Below are positions 24,578-33,784 of a stretch of 34,799 nt of DNA, one piece after another. The stretch lies in NCBI RefSeq assembly GCF_900116755.1, contig NZ_FPBY01000013.1:1-34799 (forward strand), given 5' to 3'. The notes below the pieces were generated by a model. That model had not been told where the DNA came from and ran no database searches. It saw nothing but the letters and a program-made list of their open reading frames with translations. This stretch comes from Clostridium sp. DSM 8431 (GTDB taxonomy: Bacteria; Bacillota; Clostridia; Clostridiales; Clostridiaceae). The translations under genes and the position numbers were made by a program. Numbering within the stretch: the first letter of the stretch is position 1; the number at the start of each line of letters is the position of its first letter.

Positions 24578-24683
24578 TAGTATATCCCCCTCTTTTAAAA
24601 ACACTAATTTATTTAATAATCTCCACTTTTTTATCCAATAACTATATAACTTACTTTATTAAAGTAACCTATTATTTAATTAA

Positions 24684-25685
24684 TTATTTAGTTGCTTGAG
24701 CTTGAACTGCTGTAATTGCAACAACCTTAACTATATCGTCTGAGTTACATCCTCTTGATAAGTCATTGATTGGTTTTGCAAATCCTTGACAGATAGGTCC
24801 AATTGCTTCTGCGTTTGCAAATCTTTGAACTAATTTATATCCAATGTTTCCTGCTTGTAAATCTGGGAATACTAATACGTTAGCCTTTCCTGCAACTTTA
24901 CTGTTTGGAGCTTTTTGGCTTGCTACCTTTTCAACTATTGCAGCATCTAATTGTAATTCACCATCAATATTTAAGTCAGGTCTTAATTCTTTTGCTTTTT
25001 CTGTTGCGTTTCTAACCTTTTGTACTAATTCTCCATCAGCACTTCCCATTGTTGAGAATGAAAGCATAGCAACGTTTGGTTCCATTTTGCAAAGGTTCTT
25101 AGCTGTTTCAGCTGTTGCTATAGCTATTGCAGCTAATTGATCTTCATTAGGATTTGGATTTACTGCACAGTCTGAGAATAATAATAATCCATCTTCACCG
25201 TACTTAGATCCAGGTACTAACATTATAAAGAAACTTGATACTGTAGATACACCTGGTGCAGTTTTAATTATTTGTAAACCTGGTCTTAAAAGGTCTCCTG
25301 TTGTATGAACTGCTCCTGATACCATACCGTCTGCATCATCAAGTTTAACCATCATTGTTGCGAAGTATAAAGGATCTCTAACTATCTTATCAGCCTTTTC
25401 CATAGTCATTCCTTTGTTCTTTCTTAATTCATAGAATGCTTCAACGTATGCTCCTAATTTTTCTGATTCTTCTGGGTCGATTATTTCAACTCCTGTTAAA
25501 TCTACATCTAAAGTCTTAGCCTTAGCTAATATTTCTTCTTTATTTCCTATTAATACAGCATCAGCTATACCTTGTCTTTCTATTTCTTGAACAGCTACTA
25601 AAGTTCTTTCTTCATTTCCTTCTGGTAATACTATTCTCTTTTTATCCCTTTTTGCTTCTTCAAAAATTTTGTTCATAAGTTCCAT
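24684..25685 (-). CDS. pta: Phosphate acetyltransferase
   Basis: Pta converts acetyl-CoA and phosphate to acetyl phosphate, the substrate of AckA. The 333-residue protein is the short form without the regulatory N-terminal domains of enterobacterial Pta, with PEGNEERTL near the start, DGMVSGAVHTTGDLLRPGLQ in the middle and KANVLVFPDLQAGNIGYKLV and GPICQGFAKPINDLSRGC towards the end. AAAGGAG lies 10 nt before the ATG. It leads the pta-ackA unit and is divergent from tmcAL across 237 nt. Confidence 0.98.
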   Translation of the reverse strand: MELMNKIFEEAKRDKKRIVLPEGNEERTLVAVQEIERQGIADAVLIGNKEEILAKAKTLDVDLTGVEIIDPEESEKLGAYVEAFYELRKNKGMTMEKADKIVRDPLYFATMMVKLDDADGMVSGAVHTTGDLLRPGLQIIKTAPGVSTVSSFFIMLVPGSKYGEDGLLLFSDCAVNPNPNEDQLAAIAIATAETAKNLCKMEPNVAMLSFSTMGSADGELVQKVRNATEKAKELRPDLNIDGELQLDAAIVEKVASQKAPNSKVAGKANVLVFPDLQAGNIGYKLVQRFANAEAIGPICQGFAKPINDLSRGCNSDDIVKVVAITAVQAQATK

Positions 25686-25727
25686 AAGTTTATTTCTCCT
25701 TTCAAGACTGTCTGTCTACATAATACT

Positions 25728-25757
25728 AATATACTCCTTAAACATATAAAATTTCAA
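25728..25757 (-). promoter_or_regulatory. Possible pta-ackA promoter
   Basis: Minus-strand TTGAAA (25752-25757), an 18-nt spacer and TATATT (25728-25733), about 43 nt upstream of the pta start. Confidence 0.45.
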
Positions 25758-25879
25758 TACAAAATATGCTATTTTCATAAAGTCTTTAGATTAAAAATTA
25801 TCTAAATTATCAGACAACGTTTTTTTATTAACAATCTGTTAAACCTTATTTTTTTAATTCTTATTTTAAATCCAACTTA

Positions 25880-25888
25880 TGCTATAAT
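25880..25888 (+). promoter_or_regulatory. Extended -10 promoter of tmcAL
   Basis: TGCTATAAT: a perfect -10 hexamer with the TGn extension, 34 nt upstream of the tmcAL start; the -35 region is poor, as usual for this kind. Confidence 0.65.
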
Positions 25889-25922
25889 ACTTTTATTATG
25901 TTAATATGGAGGAATTTTTATT

Positions 25923-27128
25923 ATGAATTTAACTGGAATTATTACCGAATATAATCCTTTTCACCAAGGACATGAGCATCATCTAAGTAATGCCATAAAA
26001 GACACAAACTCTGACGGCATAGTGTGCATTATGAGTGGTAACTTTATGCAAAGAGGAACTCCAGGGCTTTTAGATAAATGGTCAAGAGCTGAAATTGCAG
26101 TATTAAATGGAGTTGATCTTGTAATTGAACTTCCTTTAATATACTCAATATCTTCTGCTGAAGGCTTTGCTTATGGTGCATGTAAAATATTAAATTCTTC
26201 TTCAGTTATTAATAACTTGTATTTTGGTAGTGAATGTGGAGATATAAATTCATTAACAAAGGTTTCTAAAACCCTTACTTATGAACCTGAAGATTTTAAA
26301 AACTCATTAAAATCTTATTTAAATGAAGGACTTCCTTTCCACTTAGCAAGAAGTTTTGCCCTTAAGGATTATTTATCCCATATAGAAATTTCAGAAATTT
26401 TATCAAAATCAAATAATATATTGGGAATTGAATATATAAAATCTTTAATTAAATTAGATAGCTCTATTGTCCCAAGAACAATACAACGAACTGGAGCTGA
26501 CTATAATGACACAAAAATATCAAAAAGTTTTTCATCTGCAACTGCAATTAGAAAAATTCTTTTAGAGAAAAAAAATATAGAAGCTCTAAAAAATCTTGTT
26601 CCAAAAGCAACTTATGATTATCTTTATAATCTTCAGTGCAATAATTACAATTTTACATTTGAAAATGATATTTTTAACTATTTAAGATACAAATTGATAA
26701 TAGAAGGTGAAAAAATTAACAATATATCTGACGTTTCAGAAGGGATTGACAATAAAATATTGAAAGAAATTCTTAATTCAAAAGATATAAACGAACTAAT
26801 TTTAAAGGTAAAAAGCAAAAGATATACCTATACAAGAATAAGTAGAATTTTATTAAGCTTTTTTATAGGCCTTGAAAATTATGATTTAAAATCAATTATT
26901 AATAATTTTGATGATTATATCCGTCCTCTTGCTTTCAATTCTAGAGGTAGAGAAATATTAAAAGAAATGAAAAGCAAAAGTTCTATAGATATAATAACTA
27001 AAGTACCTAAAAAAACTCAAAATAAAAAATTAGAATTAGATATTCTTGGTACAAAAGCTTATTCAATTATAAATCCATCAATTTCTCCTTATGAAGACTA
27101 CTTAAAAAGTCCAATATATTTAAAATAA
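25923..27128 (+). CDS. tmcAL: tRNA(Met) cytidine acetate ligase TmcAL (YlbM)
   Basis: TmcAL forms N4-acetylcytidine at the wobble base of elongator tRNA-Met, using acetate and ATP by way of acetyl-AMP, unlike the acetyl-CoA enzyme of enterobacteria. The 401-residue protein has the nucleotidyltransferase motif NPFHQGHEHHL (HxGH, His14-His17), CIMSGNFMQRGTPGLLDKWSRA, then IELPLIYS and the FSSATAIRKIL segment, and a helical C-terminal half. ATATGGAGG lies 8-9 nt upstream. It is divergent from pta-ackA, whose product acetate is its substrate; this may be chance, or a useful link. Transcribed with ylbJ 55 nt later. Confidence 0.94.
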   Translation: MNLTGIITEYNPFHQGHEHHLSNAIKDTNSDGIVCIMSGNFMQRGTPGLLDKWSRAEIAVLNGVDLVIELPLIYSISSAEGFAYGACKILNSSSVINNLYFGSECGDINSLTKVSKTLTYEPEDFKNSLKSYLNEGLPFHLARSFALKDYLSHIEISEILSKSNNILGIEYIKSLIKLDSSIVPRTIQRTGADYNDTKISKSFSSATAIRKILLEKKNIEALKNLVPKATYDYLYNLQCNNYNFTFENDIFNYLRYKLIIEGEKINNISDVSEGIDNKILKEILNSKDINELILKVKSKRYTYTRISRILLSFFIGLENYDLKSIINNFDDYIRPLAFNSRGREILKEMKSKSSIDIITKVPKKTQNKKLELDILGTKAYSIINPSISPYEDYLKSPIYLK

Positions 27129-27183
27129 AATATAATAAAGTAAAGCCTTAGAAAATATAAATATATCAGATAGGAGTGATTTT

Positions 27184-28362
27184 ATGTTTTATATTATATG
27201 TCTATGGCTTTTTATAATTATCTTAACTATTCTTTTAATTAAACAACTAAAAATAAATTCTAATTACATAATATGTTTTTTTCTTACTCTTCTAATTATA
27301 TTTTTTGTGCTAGATATAAATAATTCAATAACTGCCTCTATTGAAGGATGTAAACTATGGTTTTATTCAATACTGCCAACTATATTTCCCTTTTTAGTCA
27401 TATGTAATTTATTAATTTCTTATAATGGAATAGACTTGTATTCTAAAATTTTAGGTCCAATTTTATGCAAACCTCTTGGACTTTCTAAAGCTTCAGCCTT
27501 TCCTATAACTGCAAGCATACTATGTGGTTATCCGCTTGGAGCTAAATACTGTTCAGACATTTATAAAGAAAATTTTATATCAAGAGAAGAATATCTTCGT
27601 CTTTTAAATATAGCAACTAACTGTGGTCCATTATTCATTATAGGGCCTGTTGCAATATCTATGCTTGGAAACATTAAATTTGCATATATTTTATTAATTT
27701 CTAACTATATCGCTCCTTTAATAATTGGTTTTCTAATAAGAAAGAATGCAAAACCTTTATACTTAGAAAAAGCTATATCTTTTCATTCTTCAAATGTAGA
27801 CTTTGGTACAAAATTTAAAACTTCTATAAATGATGCTGTAAAAACATCTATAACCATAGGCGCTTTTATTGTTATATTCTCAGTAATTATAAGTATAATA
27901 AAAAACAATACTTATATAAGCATTGTTTTTTATAAACTCGAATTACTTCTAAACTTAGAAAAAAATTCATTATATTCTTTATTTTTAGGAAGCATTGAAA
28001 TCACAAATGGATGTAGTTTAATTTCAAAGTCCTATCTTGCATTACCACTAAAATTAAGCATAATAAGCTTTTTATGCTCATTTTCAGGGATATGCATAAT
28101 TGCTCAGGTTAGTTCCTTTATAAGTGAACATAAGGTTTCACTTTTAAATTACTCACTACTTAAATTTATACAAGGTATATTAAGCTTTATAATTACATTT
28201 ATACTTTCAAAACTAACCCTTACTAGCCTTGAAACTTCATCAATAGTTTCAAGCACTACAAGTAACTTTAGTATTTATTATTATATAGTACCTACCATAT
28301 TAATTTTATTCATGTACCTTATATTAAAAATATTTAATAAATTACTTTTTCATATCTCTTAA
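27184..28362 (+). CDS. ylbJ: Sporulation integral membrane protein YlbJ
   Basis: YlbJ is a polytopic membrane protein made under mother-cell sigma-E control in Bacillus and needed for heat-resistant spores. The 392-residue product has about eight to ten hydrophobic segments, beginning with MFYIICLWLFIIILTILLIK, and the family landmarks GCKLWFYSILPTIFPFLVIC, the ILCGYPLGAKYC segment and ATNCGPLFIIGPVA, typical of the nucleoside-recognition (Gate) fold. AGGAG lies 8 nt before the ATG. Its last 21 nt overlap the end of the convergent gene on the other strand, with no terminator in between. It marks the organism as a spore former. Confidence 0.92.
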   Translation: MFYIICLWLFIIILTILLIKQLKINSNYIICFFLTLLIIFFVLDINNSITASIEGCKLWFYSILPTIFPFLVICNLLISYNGIDLYSKILGPILCKPLGLSKASAFPITASILCGYPLGAKYCSDIYKENFISREEYLRLLNIATNCGPLFIIGPVAISMLGNIKFAYILLISNYIAPLIIGFLIRKNAKPLYLEKAISFHSSNVDFGTKFKTSINDAVKTSITIGAFIVIFSVIISIIKNNTYISIVFYKLELLLNLEKNSLYSLFLGSIEITNGCSLISKSYLALPLKLSIISFLCSFSGICIIAQVSSFISEHKVSLLNYSLLKFIQGILSFIITFILSKLTLTSLETSSIVSSTTSNFSIYYYIVPTILILFMYLILKIFNKLLFHIS

Positions 28363-28887
28363 TTCTTTAATATTTTCTTTTATGGTAGAGCTGGTAGCAC
28401 CTATTTTTTGATCTAAATCACTTGCAGCCTGTTCAAAACTTTGTTGAAGTGACTGTATCAGCTCTTCCTTTTTCTTTTCAATTTCTTTATCAAGCTGAGT
28501 TAAAATTTCATCTGAATAATCTCTTGAACGAAGTCTTATAACTTTAGCATCTCTTTTAGCTGCCGAAATTATTTCCTTTGCTCTTATGTTTGCTTCCCTA
28601 ACTATATCATGATTCTCAACATTCTCTTTCATCATTTCTATAGTTTCTTTTTTTACAGAATCATATTCTTTTTTAGCTTCACTTAAAATTCTATCTCTTT
28701 CATCTAATACCCATTGAGCCTTTTTAAATTGTTCTGGAAGATAGTTGACTATTTCGGTAATAATTCCCAAAATCTCTTTTCTATCAATCATTGTCTTTCC
28801 ACTCATAGGTACCCTAGGAGAACTTTCTATTGTATCTTGTAGATACTCAAGAAGTTCAACAACGTTACCATCCATCGATTTACTCAC
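28342..28887 (-). CDS. Conserved coiled-coil protein of unknown function
   Basis: A 181-residue, mainly helical protein, rich in Glu, Lys, Gln and Asp. An N-terminal part of about 55 residues (ELLEYLQDTIESSPRVPMSG, KEILGIITEIVNYLPEQFKK) is followed by a long coiled coil (about 60-181) of the kind often annotated as ATPase or ATP-synthase b-subunit-like, without any nucleotide-binding motif. No membrane segment or signal peptide. The start is a GTG at 28885-28887 with GAGG 7 nt upstream; an ATG 12 nt on is an alternative. It follows coaD in the same direction, 27 nt apart. I do not recognise a function; a DivIVA-like or RNA/ribosome-associated role cannot be told from sequence. Confidence 0.8.
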   Translation of the reverse strand: MSKSMDGNVVELLEYLQDTIESSPRVPMSGKTMIDRKEILGIITEIVNYLPEQFKKAQWVLDERDRILSEAKKEYDSVKKETIEMMKENVENHDIVREANIRAKEIISAAKRDAKVIRLRSRDYSDEILTQLDKEIEKKKEELIQSLQQSFEQAASDLDQKIGATSSTIKENIKELRDMKK

Positions 28888-28914
28888 AACACCACCTCAT
28901 CCCACACTCAAACA

Positions 28915-29397
28915 TTACTTACTATTAATTTTCTCTATTATATCAGGGATAACCTCTTCTGGCACAAGACCACTTAAGTTTCCTTTAAATTTAGCAACTT
29001 GCTTTATTGCTGACGAACTTAAATATGAATATTGAGATGATGTCATCATAAATAATGTCTCAATTTCTGGATCAAGTTTATTATTCATAAGGGCCATCTG
29101 AAATTCATATTCAAAATCTGACAAAGCTCTTAATCCTTTTAAAATAACAGTTGCATTACATTGTTTCATAAAATCAATTAATAGACCATTAAAACTCATT
29201 ACTTCAACATTTGGTATATCTTTAGCTGCTTTTTTAATAAGTTCAACTCTCTCTTCAATATCAAATAACCCACTTTTATTAACATTAACTAAAACTCCAA
29301 CAATTACCTTATCAAAAATTTTAGCCCCCCTTCTTATTACATCCAAATGACCTAAAGTTATAGGGTCAAAACTTCCTGGATAAACGGCAATTTTCAT
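28915..29397 (-). CDS. coaD: Phosphopantetheine adenylyltransferase
   Basis: CoaD joins 4'-phosphopantetheine and ATP to dephospho-CoA, the penultimate step of coenzyme A synthesis. The 160 residues show the nucleotidyltransferase start [18 protein letters not shown] (TxGH at 14-17), [15 protein letters not shown] and the ATP-binding [16 protein letters not shown], with Ser in place of Thr in the ISST-type motif. Normal length. AGGGGGA lies 5 nt upstream. It follows rsmD after 12 nt, a pairing found in most bacteria, and CoA supply ties in with acpP and pta elsewhere in the window. Confidence 0.97.
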   Translation of the reverse strand: MKIAVYPGSFDPITLGHLDVIRRGAKIFDKVIVGVLVNVNKSGLFDIEERVELIKKAAKDIPNVEVMSFNGLLIDFMKQCNATVILKGLRALSDFEYEFQMALMNNKLDPEIETLFMMTSSQYSYLSSSAIKQVAKFKGNLSGLVPEEVIPDIIEKINSK

Positions 29398-29409
29398 TAT
29401 TAATCCCCC

Positions 29410-29958
29410 TTAGTATTTATAGTAACATACAGTAGTATTACCATACCTTTTACTCTTAGAAATCCTTATCTTATTGTATCCTTCATAAATTTCTTCAATT
29501 GAGTCTATTTTTGTTACTATAATCCCATCTTCATTAAGCATATCATTTTCTTCAATGATTTTCAAAGCTTCAGGAATCATTTCTTTACAATATGGTGGAT
29601 CAACAAATATTATATCAAACTTAATCCCTTTATTATTTAACTTCTTTAAAGCTTCATAAGCATCCATATTTAATGAAGTACAAAAATCTCCAAACTTTAA
29701 GTTTTCAATATTTTTCTTTAATAATGGGTATGTTACTGGACTTTTATCCACTAAGTATACTTCCTTTGCTCCTCTACTTGCAGCTTCAAGTCCTAAGCTT
29801 CCTGTTCCTGCAAATACATCTACTACTACTGCTCCTGGAATCTGCATTTGTATAGAACTAAACATAGCTTCCTTAACTCTATCTAAAGTAGGTCTTGTTT
29901 CCATAGTTGCTGGCGAAAGCAGCTTATGTCCCCTTGCCTTACCTGCTATTATTCTCAC
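29410..29958 (-). CDS. rsmD: 16S rRNA (guanine(966)-N2)-methyltransferase RsmD
   Basis: RsmD methylates G966 of 16S rRNA near the P site, with SAM as donor. The 182-residue protein has MRIIAGKARGHKL at the start, TRPTLDRVKEAMFS, the SAM-binding motif VDVFAGTGSLGLEAASRGA (about 46-64) and the catalytic DPPY (120-123). I choose the GTG at 29956-29958, 10 nt after GGAGG; the ATG 39 nt upstream has no SD and lies at or before the predicted transcription start of the promoter at 29996-30024. Next to coaD as usual. Confidence 0.95.
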   Translation of the reverse strand: MRIIAGKARGHKLLSPATMETRPTLDRVKEAMFSSIQMQIPGAVVVDVFAGTGSLGLEAASRGAKEVYLVDKSPVTYPLLKKNIENLKFGDFCTSLNMDAYEALKKLNNKGIKFDIIFVDPPYCKEMIPEALKIIEENDMLNEDGIIVTKIDSIEEIYEGYNKIRISKSKRYGNTTVCYYKY

Positions 29959-29995
29959 TTTATTTTTGCCTCCTTGACTATTTGTGTCATATTTC

Positions 29996-30024
29996 ATTAT
30001 ATCGTACTAAATAAGTATATACAA
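29996..30024 (-). promoter_or_regulatory. Promoter of rsmD-coaD
   Basis: Minus-strand TTGTAT (30019-30024), a 17-nt spacer and TATAAT (29996-30001). It puts the transcription start near 29989 and supports the downstream GTG start of rsmD. Confidence 0.75.
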
Positions 30025-30051
30025 TTTCCTTTTTATATACAACAAAAGCTT

Positions 30052-32085
30052 TTAATTAAAACAAATATATTTACTGCTTTTTTCAAGTCCCATTGAAATT
30101 TCATATACCATTCTCTTATTCTCTTCATTAATATTACCTAAAATTTTATTAGCTTCCCCTCTAGCACATCTTAAAATATTCATATCTTCATATATATCTG
30201 CTAAAAGAAGACCTTCAGTACCACTTTGCTTCATTCCAAACATTTCTCCAGAACCTCTAAGTTTTAGATCCTGCTCTGAAATATAAAAACCATCTGTAGA
30301 TTCAGTCATTATCATCATTCTCTTTTTAGTAGTATTAGTCTTAGCATTAGCTATAAGAATACAATAAGATTCATATTCCCCTCTTCCAACTCTACCTCTA
30401 AGCTGATGAAGCTGAGCCAATCCAAATCTTTCAGCATTTTCAACAATCATAACAGAAGCATTAGGCACATTAACTCCTACCTCTATAACAGTTGTTGATA
30501 TAAGAACCTTAGTTTTATTTTCTTTAAATCTTGTAATTATCTCATCCTTTTCTTGAGGTTTCATCTTTCCATGAAGAATTTCAACTTCTATATCTCTAAA
30601 TATTCCATCCTTTAGTTTTCTATAAACACTTTCAACAGAATTAAGTTGCTCCTTTTCATCTTCTTCAATAAGAGGGCATACAATATAAGCCTGCCTTCCC
30701 TTATCAATTTCATCCATTACAAGTTTATAAGCTTTATCACTTGCTGACTCTTGAAAGAATCTTGTATCAATTTTCTTTCTCCCTGGTGGAAGTTCATCTA
30801 TAGCAGAGACATCAAGGTCTGAATAAAGGTATAAAGCAAGAGTTCTTGGTATAGGAGTAGCTGTCATAACGAGGCAATCTGCCCTTAACCCTTTATTTAT
30901 AAGTTTACTTCTCTGCTCTACCCCAAATCTATGCTGTTCATCAGTAATTACAAGACCAAGCTTATTAAATTCCACATCTTCTTGAATAAGTGCATGAGTT
31001 CCAATAACAACTAAAGGTCCATCTTCCTTAATTCTTTCTTTAATTCGCTTCTTTTCTTTTGCAGAAGTACTTCCAGTTAAAAGCTCAATTTCTACTCCAA
31101 AGGGAGATAAAAGTTTTTTAGCTTCCTCATAATGTTGATTTGCAAGAATTTCTGTAGGAACCATAAAGGCACTTTTATATCCATTAGTATATACATTATA
31201 TATTGCTATTAGTGCAACAACAGTTTTACCACTACCTACATCCCCCTGAACTAATCTATTCATTGGAAGAGGACTTTTTTGATCTCTTAAAATATCTCTT
31301 ACTACCCTTGTTTGGGCACCAGTAAGTTCATATGGAAGTGCTTTTTTAAGTTCTGATAATTTATCATTCCATGGAAAGCTAATACCTTTTGACTTTCCTT
31401 TTATATTATGCTTCAAAAGAAGAAGCTTCATGGAATATGTGAATAACTCTTGAAACTTCAATCTTGTTATAGCACTGTTTAATAATTCTTTATCCTTTGG
31501 AAAATGTATTTCTCGTATAGCGCTATCTAAAGAGATAAGTTTATATCTTTCAAGTATTTCTTTCGGAAGATTTTCAGATATCTTAATATTTTCAAGTACA
31601 GAAATTATCTGTTTTGTAAGAAACTTATCTGTCAAATCTCCCTTAAGTGGATAAATAGGTTTTATTTCACTATTTAAAACTACATTTCCTCCAATTATAG
31701 GATTAACTATTTCAAGCATATTGCCTATTCTCTTAAACTTCCCTAAAAGACTATAATCACATCCAAGTCTAAAATTATTTCTGATGTAGGGCTGATTAAA
31801 CCATTTACCTTCAACCTTATGACCTTTATATTCAAATTCTATAGTTACTAAGTATTTACCATTTCTAGTTCTAATAGCACTACCTATTTTTTTAACTGTG
31901 CATGTTAATATCTGCTTTTCTTCACAGTCTATTTCATTAAACTCTGGATTTCCACTTAAAAACTCATAATCTCTTGGAAAATATAATAATAAGTCAAGAA
32001 TATTAAAAATCCCTGCTTTATTAAGCTTTTCACTAGCCTTTGGCCCAACCCCCTTAAGGGATGACACTGAACTGTATATATCCAT
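30052..32085 (-). CDS. recG: ATP-dependent DNA helicase RecG
   Basis: RecG rewinds stalled replication forks and moves Holliday junctions. The 677-residue protein has the N-terminal wedge (OB) domain with SLKGVGPKASEKLNKAGI at about 8-25, then the superfamily 2 helicase core: Walker A GDVGSGKT (281-288), DEQH (382-385) with HRFGVEQR, TATPIPRTL, and the C-terminal helicase domain with QLRGRVGRG and the DLKLRGSGEMFG hook. The start is the ATG at 32083-32085 with AGGAG 7 nt upstream; an upstream ATG extends into the terminator and lacks an SD. It follows the FakA-like gene across a terminator. Confidence 0.97.
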   Translation of the reverse strand: MDIYSSVSSLKGVGPKASEKLNKAGIFNILDLLLYFPRDYEFLSGNPEFNEIDCEEKQILTCTVKKIGSAIRTRNGKYLVTIEFEYKGHKVEGKWFNQPYIRNNFRLGCDYSLLGKFKRIGNMLEIVNPIIGGNVVLNSEIKPIYPLKGDLTDKFLTKQIISVLENIKISENLPKEILERYKLISLDSAIREIHFPKDKELLNSAITRLKFQELFTYSMKLLLLKHNIKGKSKGISFPWNDKLSELKKALPYELTGAQTRVVRDILRDQKSPLPMNRLVQGDVGSGKTVVALIAIYNVYTNGYKSAFMVPTEILANQHYEEAKKLLSPFGVEIELLTGSTSAKEKKRIKERIKEDGPLVVIGTHALIQEDVEFNKLGLVITDEQHRFGVEQRSKLINKGLRADCLVMTATPIPRTLALYLYSDLDVSAIDELPPGRKKIDTRFFQESASDKAYKLVMDEIDKGRQAYIVCPLIEEDEKEQLNSVESVYRKLKDGIFRDIEVEILHGKMKPQEKDEIITRFKENKTKVLISTTVIEVGVNVPNASVMIVENAERFGLAQLHQLRGRVGRGEYESYCILIANAKTNTTKKRMMIMTESTDGFYISEQDLKLRGSGEMFGMKQSGTEGLLLADIYEDMNILRCARGEANKILGNINEENKRMVYEISMGLEKSSKYICFN

Positions 32086-32096
32086 AATAATTCTCC

Positions 32097-32126
32097 TCAA
32101 AATAAAAAGCACCATTTAAGGTGCTT
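32097..32126 (-). terminator. Terminator between fakA and recG
   Basis: Minus-strand AAGCACC-TTAAAT-GGTGCTT (7 bp) followed by TTTATTTT; it ends only about 5 nt before the recG SD, so it also counts as a recG leader hairpin. Confidence 0.8.
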
Positions 32127-32137
32127 CTTAAACAAAT

Positions 32138-33775
32138 TTATTCTACTGACATTAAAAAATAATATAAAGGCTGATCTCCCTTATAGCATTGGAAATCTAT
32201 ATCTTCATATTTATCTTCTAATTTAGACACAAATTCTTCTGCTTCTTCTTCAGTAACATCATTACCATAGAATAAAGTAACTAATTCGCTATCTTCATCT
32301 ATCATTTTTTCTAGAATCTTTTCAGTAACTTCAAACTTTTCAGTTCCTACTTCTGTAATCTTACCTTCTTGTAAGCCTAAGATATTTCCTTCATTAATTA
32401 CAAGACCATCCATTTCAGTATCTCTAACTGCATATGTTATAGATCCTGATTTAACAGTTTCCATAATTTCTTTTAATTCTTCTTCGTTGTTATCTGCATC
32501 ACTATCTGCATTAAACATAGTTAAGCATGTAACACCTTGTTGAATTGATTTTGTTGGAATTACTCTTACATCTTTATCTGAAATTTCAGCCGCTTGATTA
32601 GCTGCCATTATTATATTTTTATTATTTGGTAAAATAAATATATGTTCAGCATTAACCTTATTTATACATTCTAACATATCTTGAGTAGATGGGTTCATTG
32701 TTTGGCCGCCTTCAATTACATAATCAGCTCCAAGTTCTTTAAATATTTTTGTTATTCCATCTCCCATAGCAACAGTTATGAATGCAAATTTTTTACTTTC
32801 TTCTAATACTGCTTCTTCTGTAGAATTTTCTTTTATTTCTTCTTCACTTAAAAGAAGCTCTCTATGTTCTTCTCTCATATTATCTATTTTAATTTTAGAT
32901 AATTCTCCGATTTTTACTGCCTTTGAAAGTACAGCTCCAGGATCATTAGTATGAATATGAACTTTAATAACATCTTCATATCCAACTACTATCATTGAAT
33001 CTCCTAAAGACTCTATTTCATCTTGGAAACTCTCAGCTTTAGATGCATCTCCTAAAATTATAAATTCAGTACAGTATCCAAATTTAATATCAGCTTCTAC
33101 AGTGGATTTAGCACCTACATTACCACCTTCTGATATTTTTACATCTTTAATTTCAGCCTTTATATCATCTTTTAAAGCTGCAGTCATTCCTTGTAATATG
33201 ATGTATAATCCCATTCCCCCTGAATCTACAACTTTTGCCTTCTTTAAAGCTGGCAGAAGATCTGGTGTTTTATCAAGCATTACTTTAGCAGCTGCTGTAA
33301 TTTCTTCTAATAATTCAACTATATTAGTTTTATTACTTTCCATTCCTGCTTCAGCTGCTGCTCTTATTACAGAAAGTATTGTACCTTCTGTAGGTCTCAT
33401 AACTGCTTTATAAGCAGAATTACACCCAGATTTAAATGCTGCTACTATTTGTCCAGCATCAGCTTCATCTACTCCTGCTAAGCCCTTTGATAAACCTCTA
33501 AGTATTTGAGAAAGAATAACACCTGAGTTTCCTCTTGCCCCCATTAAAGCTCCTTTTGCAAGAGTTTTTGACACTTCCCCAATAGAATCTGAGTTCATGT
33601 TTTCTATTTCCTTTACAGCTGCTTTAAATGTCATTGACATATTAGTACCTGTGTCTCCATCCGGAACAGGGAAAACATTTAGTGAATTTACGAACTCACT
33701 TTCCTCTGATAATCTATTACTGGCATTTACGACCATGTTATAAAAATCACGGCCATTAATTGATATATACTCCAT
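32138..33775 (-). CDS. fakA: DAK2-domain fatty acid kinase subunit FakA-like (YloV)
   Basis: FakA is the ATP-binding subunit that, with a FakB carrier, phosphorylates fatty acids to acyl-phosphates for PlsX/PlsY. The 545-residue protein has the N-terminal DAK2 (DhaL-like) domain with NVFPVPDGDTGTNM (about 29-42) and GALMGARGNSGVILSQILRG (about 72-91), a central domain (VDSGGMGLYIILQGM onwards) and a C-terminal DegV-like part. Full length. AGGAGG lies 5 nt before the ATG. It follows asp23 after 9 nt, the standard yloU-yloV pair. The partner FakB is not here; PlsX and AcpP are at 21-22.5 kb. Confidence 0.9.
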   Translation of the reverse strand: MEYISINGRDFYNMVVNASNRLSEESEFVNSLNVFPVPDGDTGTNMSMTFKAAVKEIENMNSDSIGEVSKTLAKGALMGARGNSGVILSQILRGLSKGLAGVDEADAGQIVAAFKSGCNSAYKAVMRPTEGTILSVIRAAAEAGMESNKTNIVELLEEITAAAKVMLDKTPDLLPALKKAKVVDSGGMGLYIILQGMTAALKDDIKAEIKDVKISEGGNVGAKSTVEADIKFGYCTEFIILGDASKAESFQDEIESLGDSMIVVGYEDVIKVHIHTNDPGAVLSKAVKIGELSKIKIDNMREEHRELLLSEEEIKENSTEEAVLEESKKFAFITVAMGDGITKIFKELGADYVIEGGQTMNPSTQDMLECINKVNAEHIFILPNNKNIIMAANQAAEISDKDVRVIPTKSIQQGVTCLTMFNADSDADNNEEELKEIMETVKSGSITYAVRDTEMDGLVINEGNILGLQEGKITEVGTEKFEVTEKILEKMIDEDSELVTLFYGNDVTEEEAEEFVSKLEDKYEDIDFQCYKGDQPLYYFLMSVE

Positions 33776-33784
33776 TTCTACCTC

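Noticed and set aside
24600-24683. TTACTTT/AAAGTAA hairpin between pta and ackA as a terminator
   Set aside because: Seven weak A-T-rich pairs and no T run; likely chance in AT-rich DNA.
28745-29035. Plus-strand frame of 96 codons across the coaD and coiled-coil gene junction
   Set aside because: Antisense to two well-supported genes, no SD.
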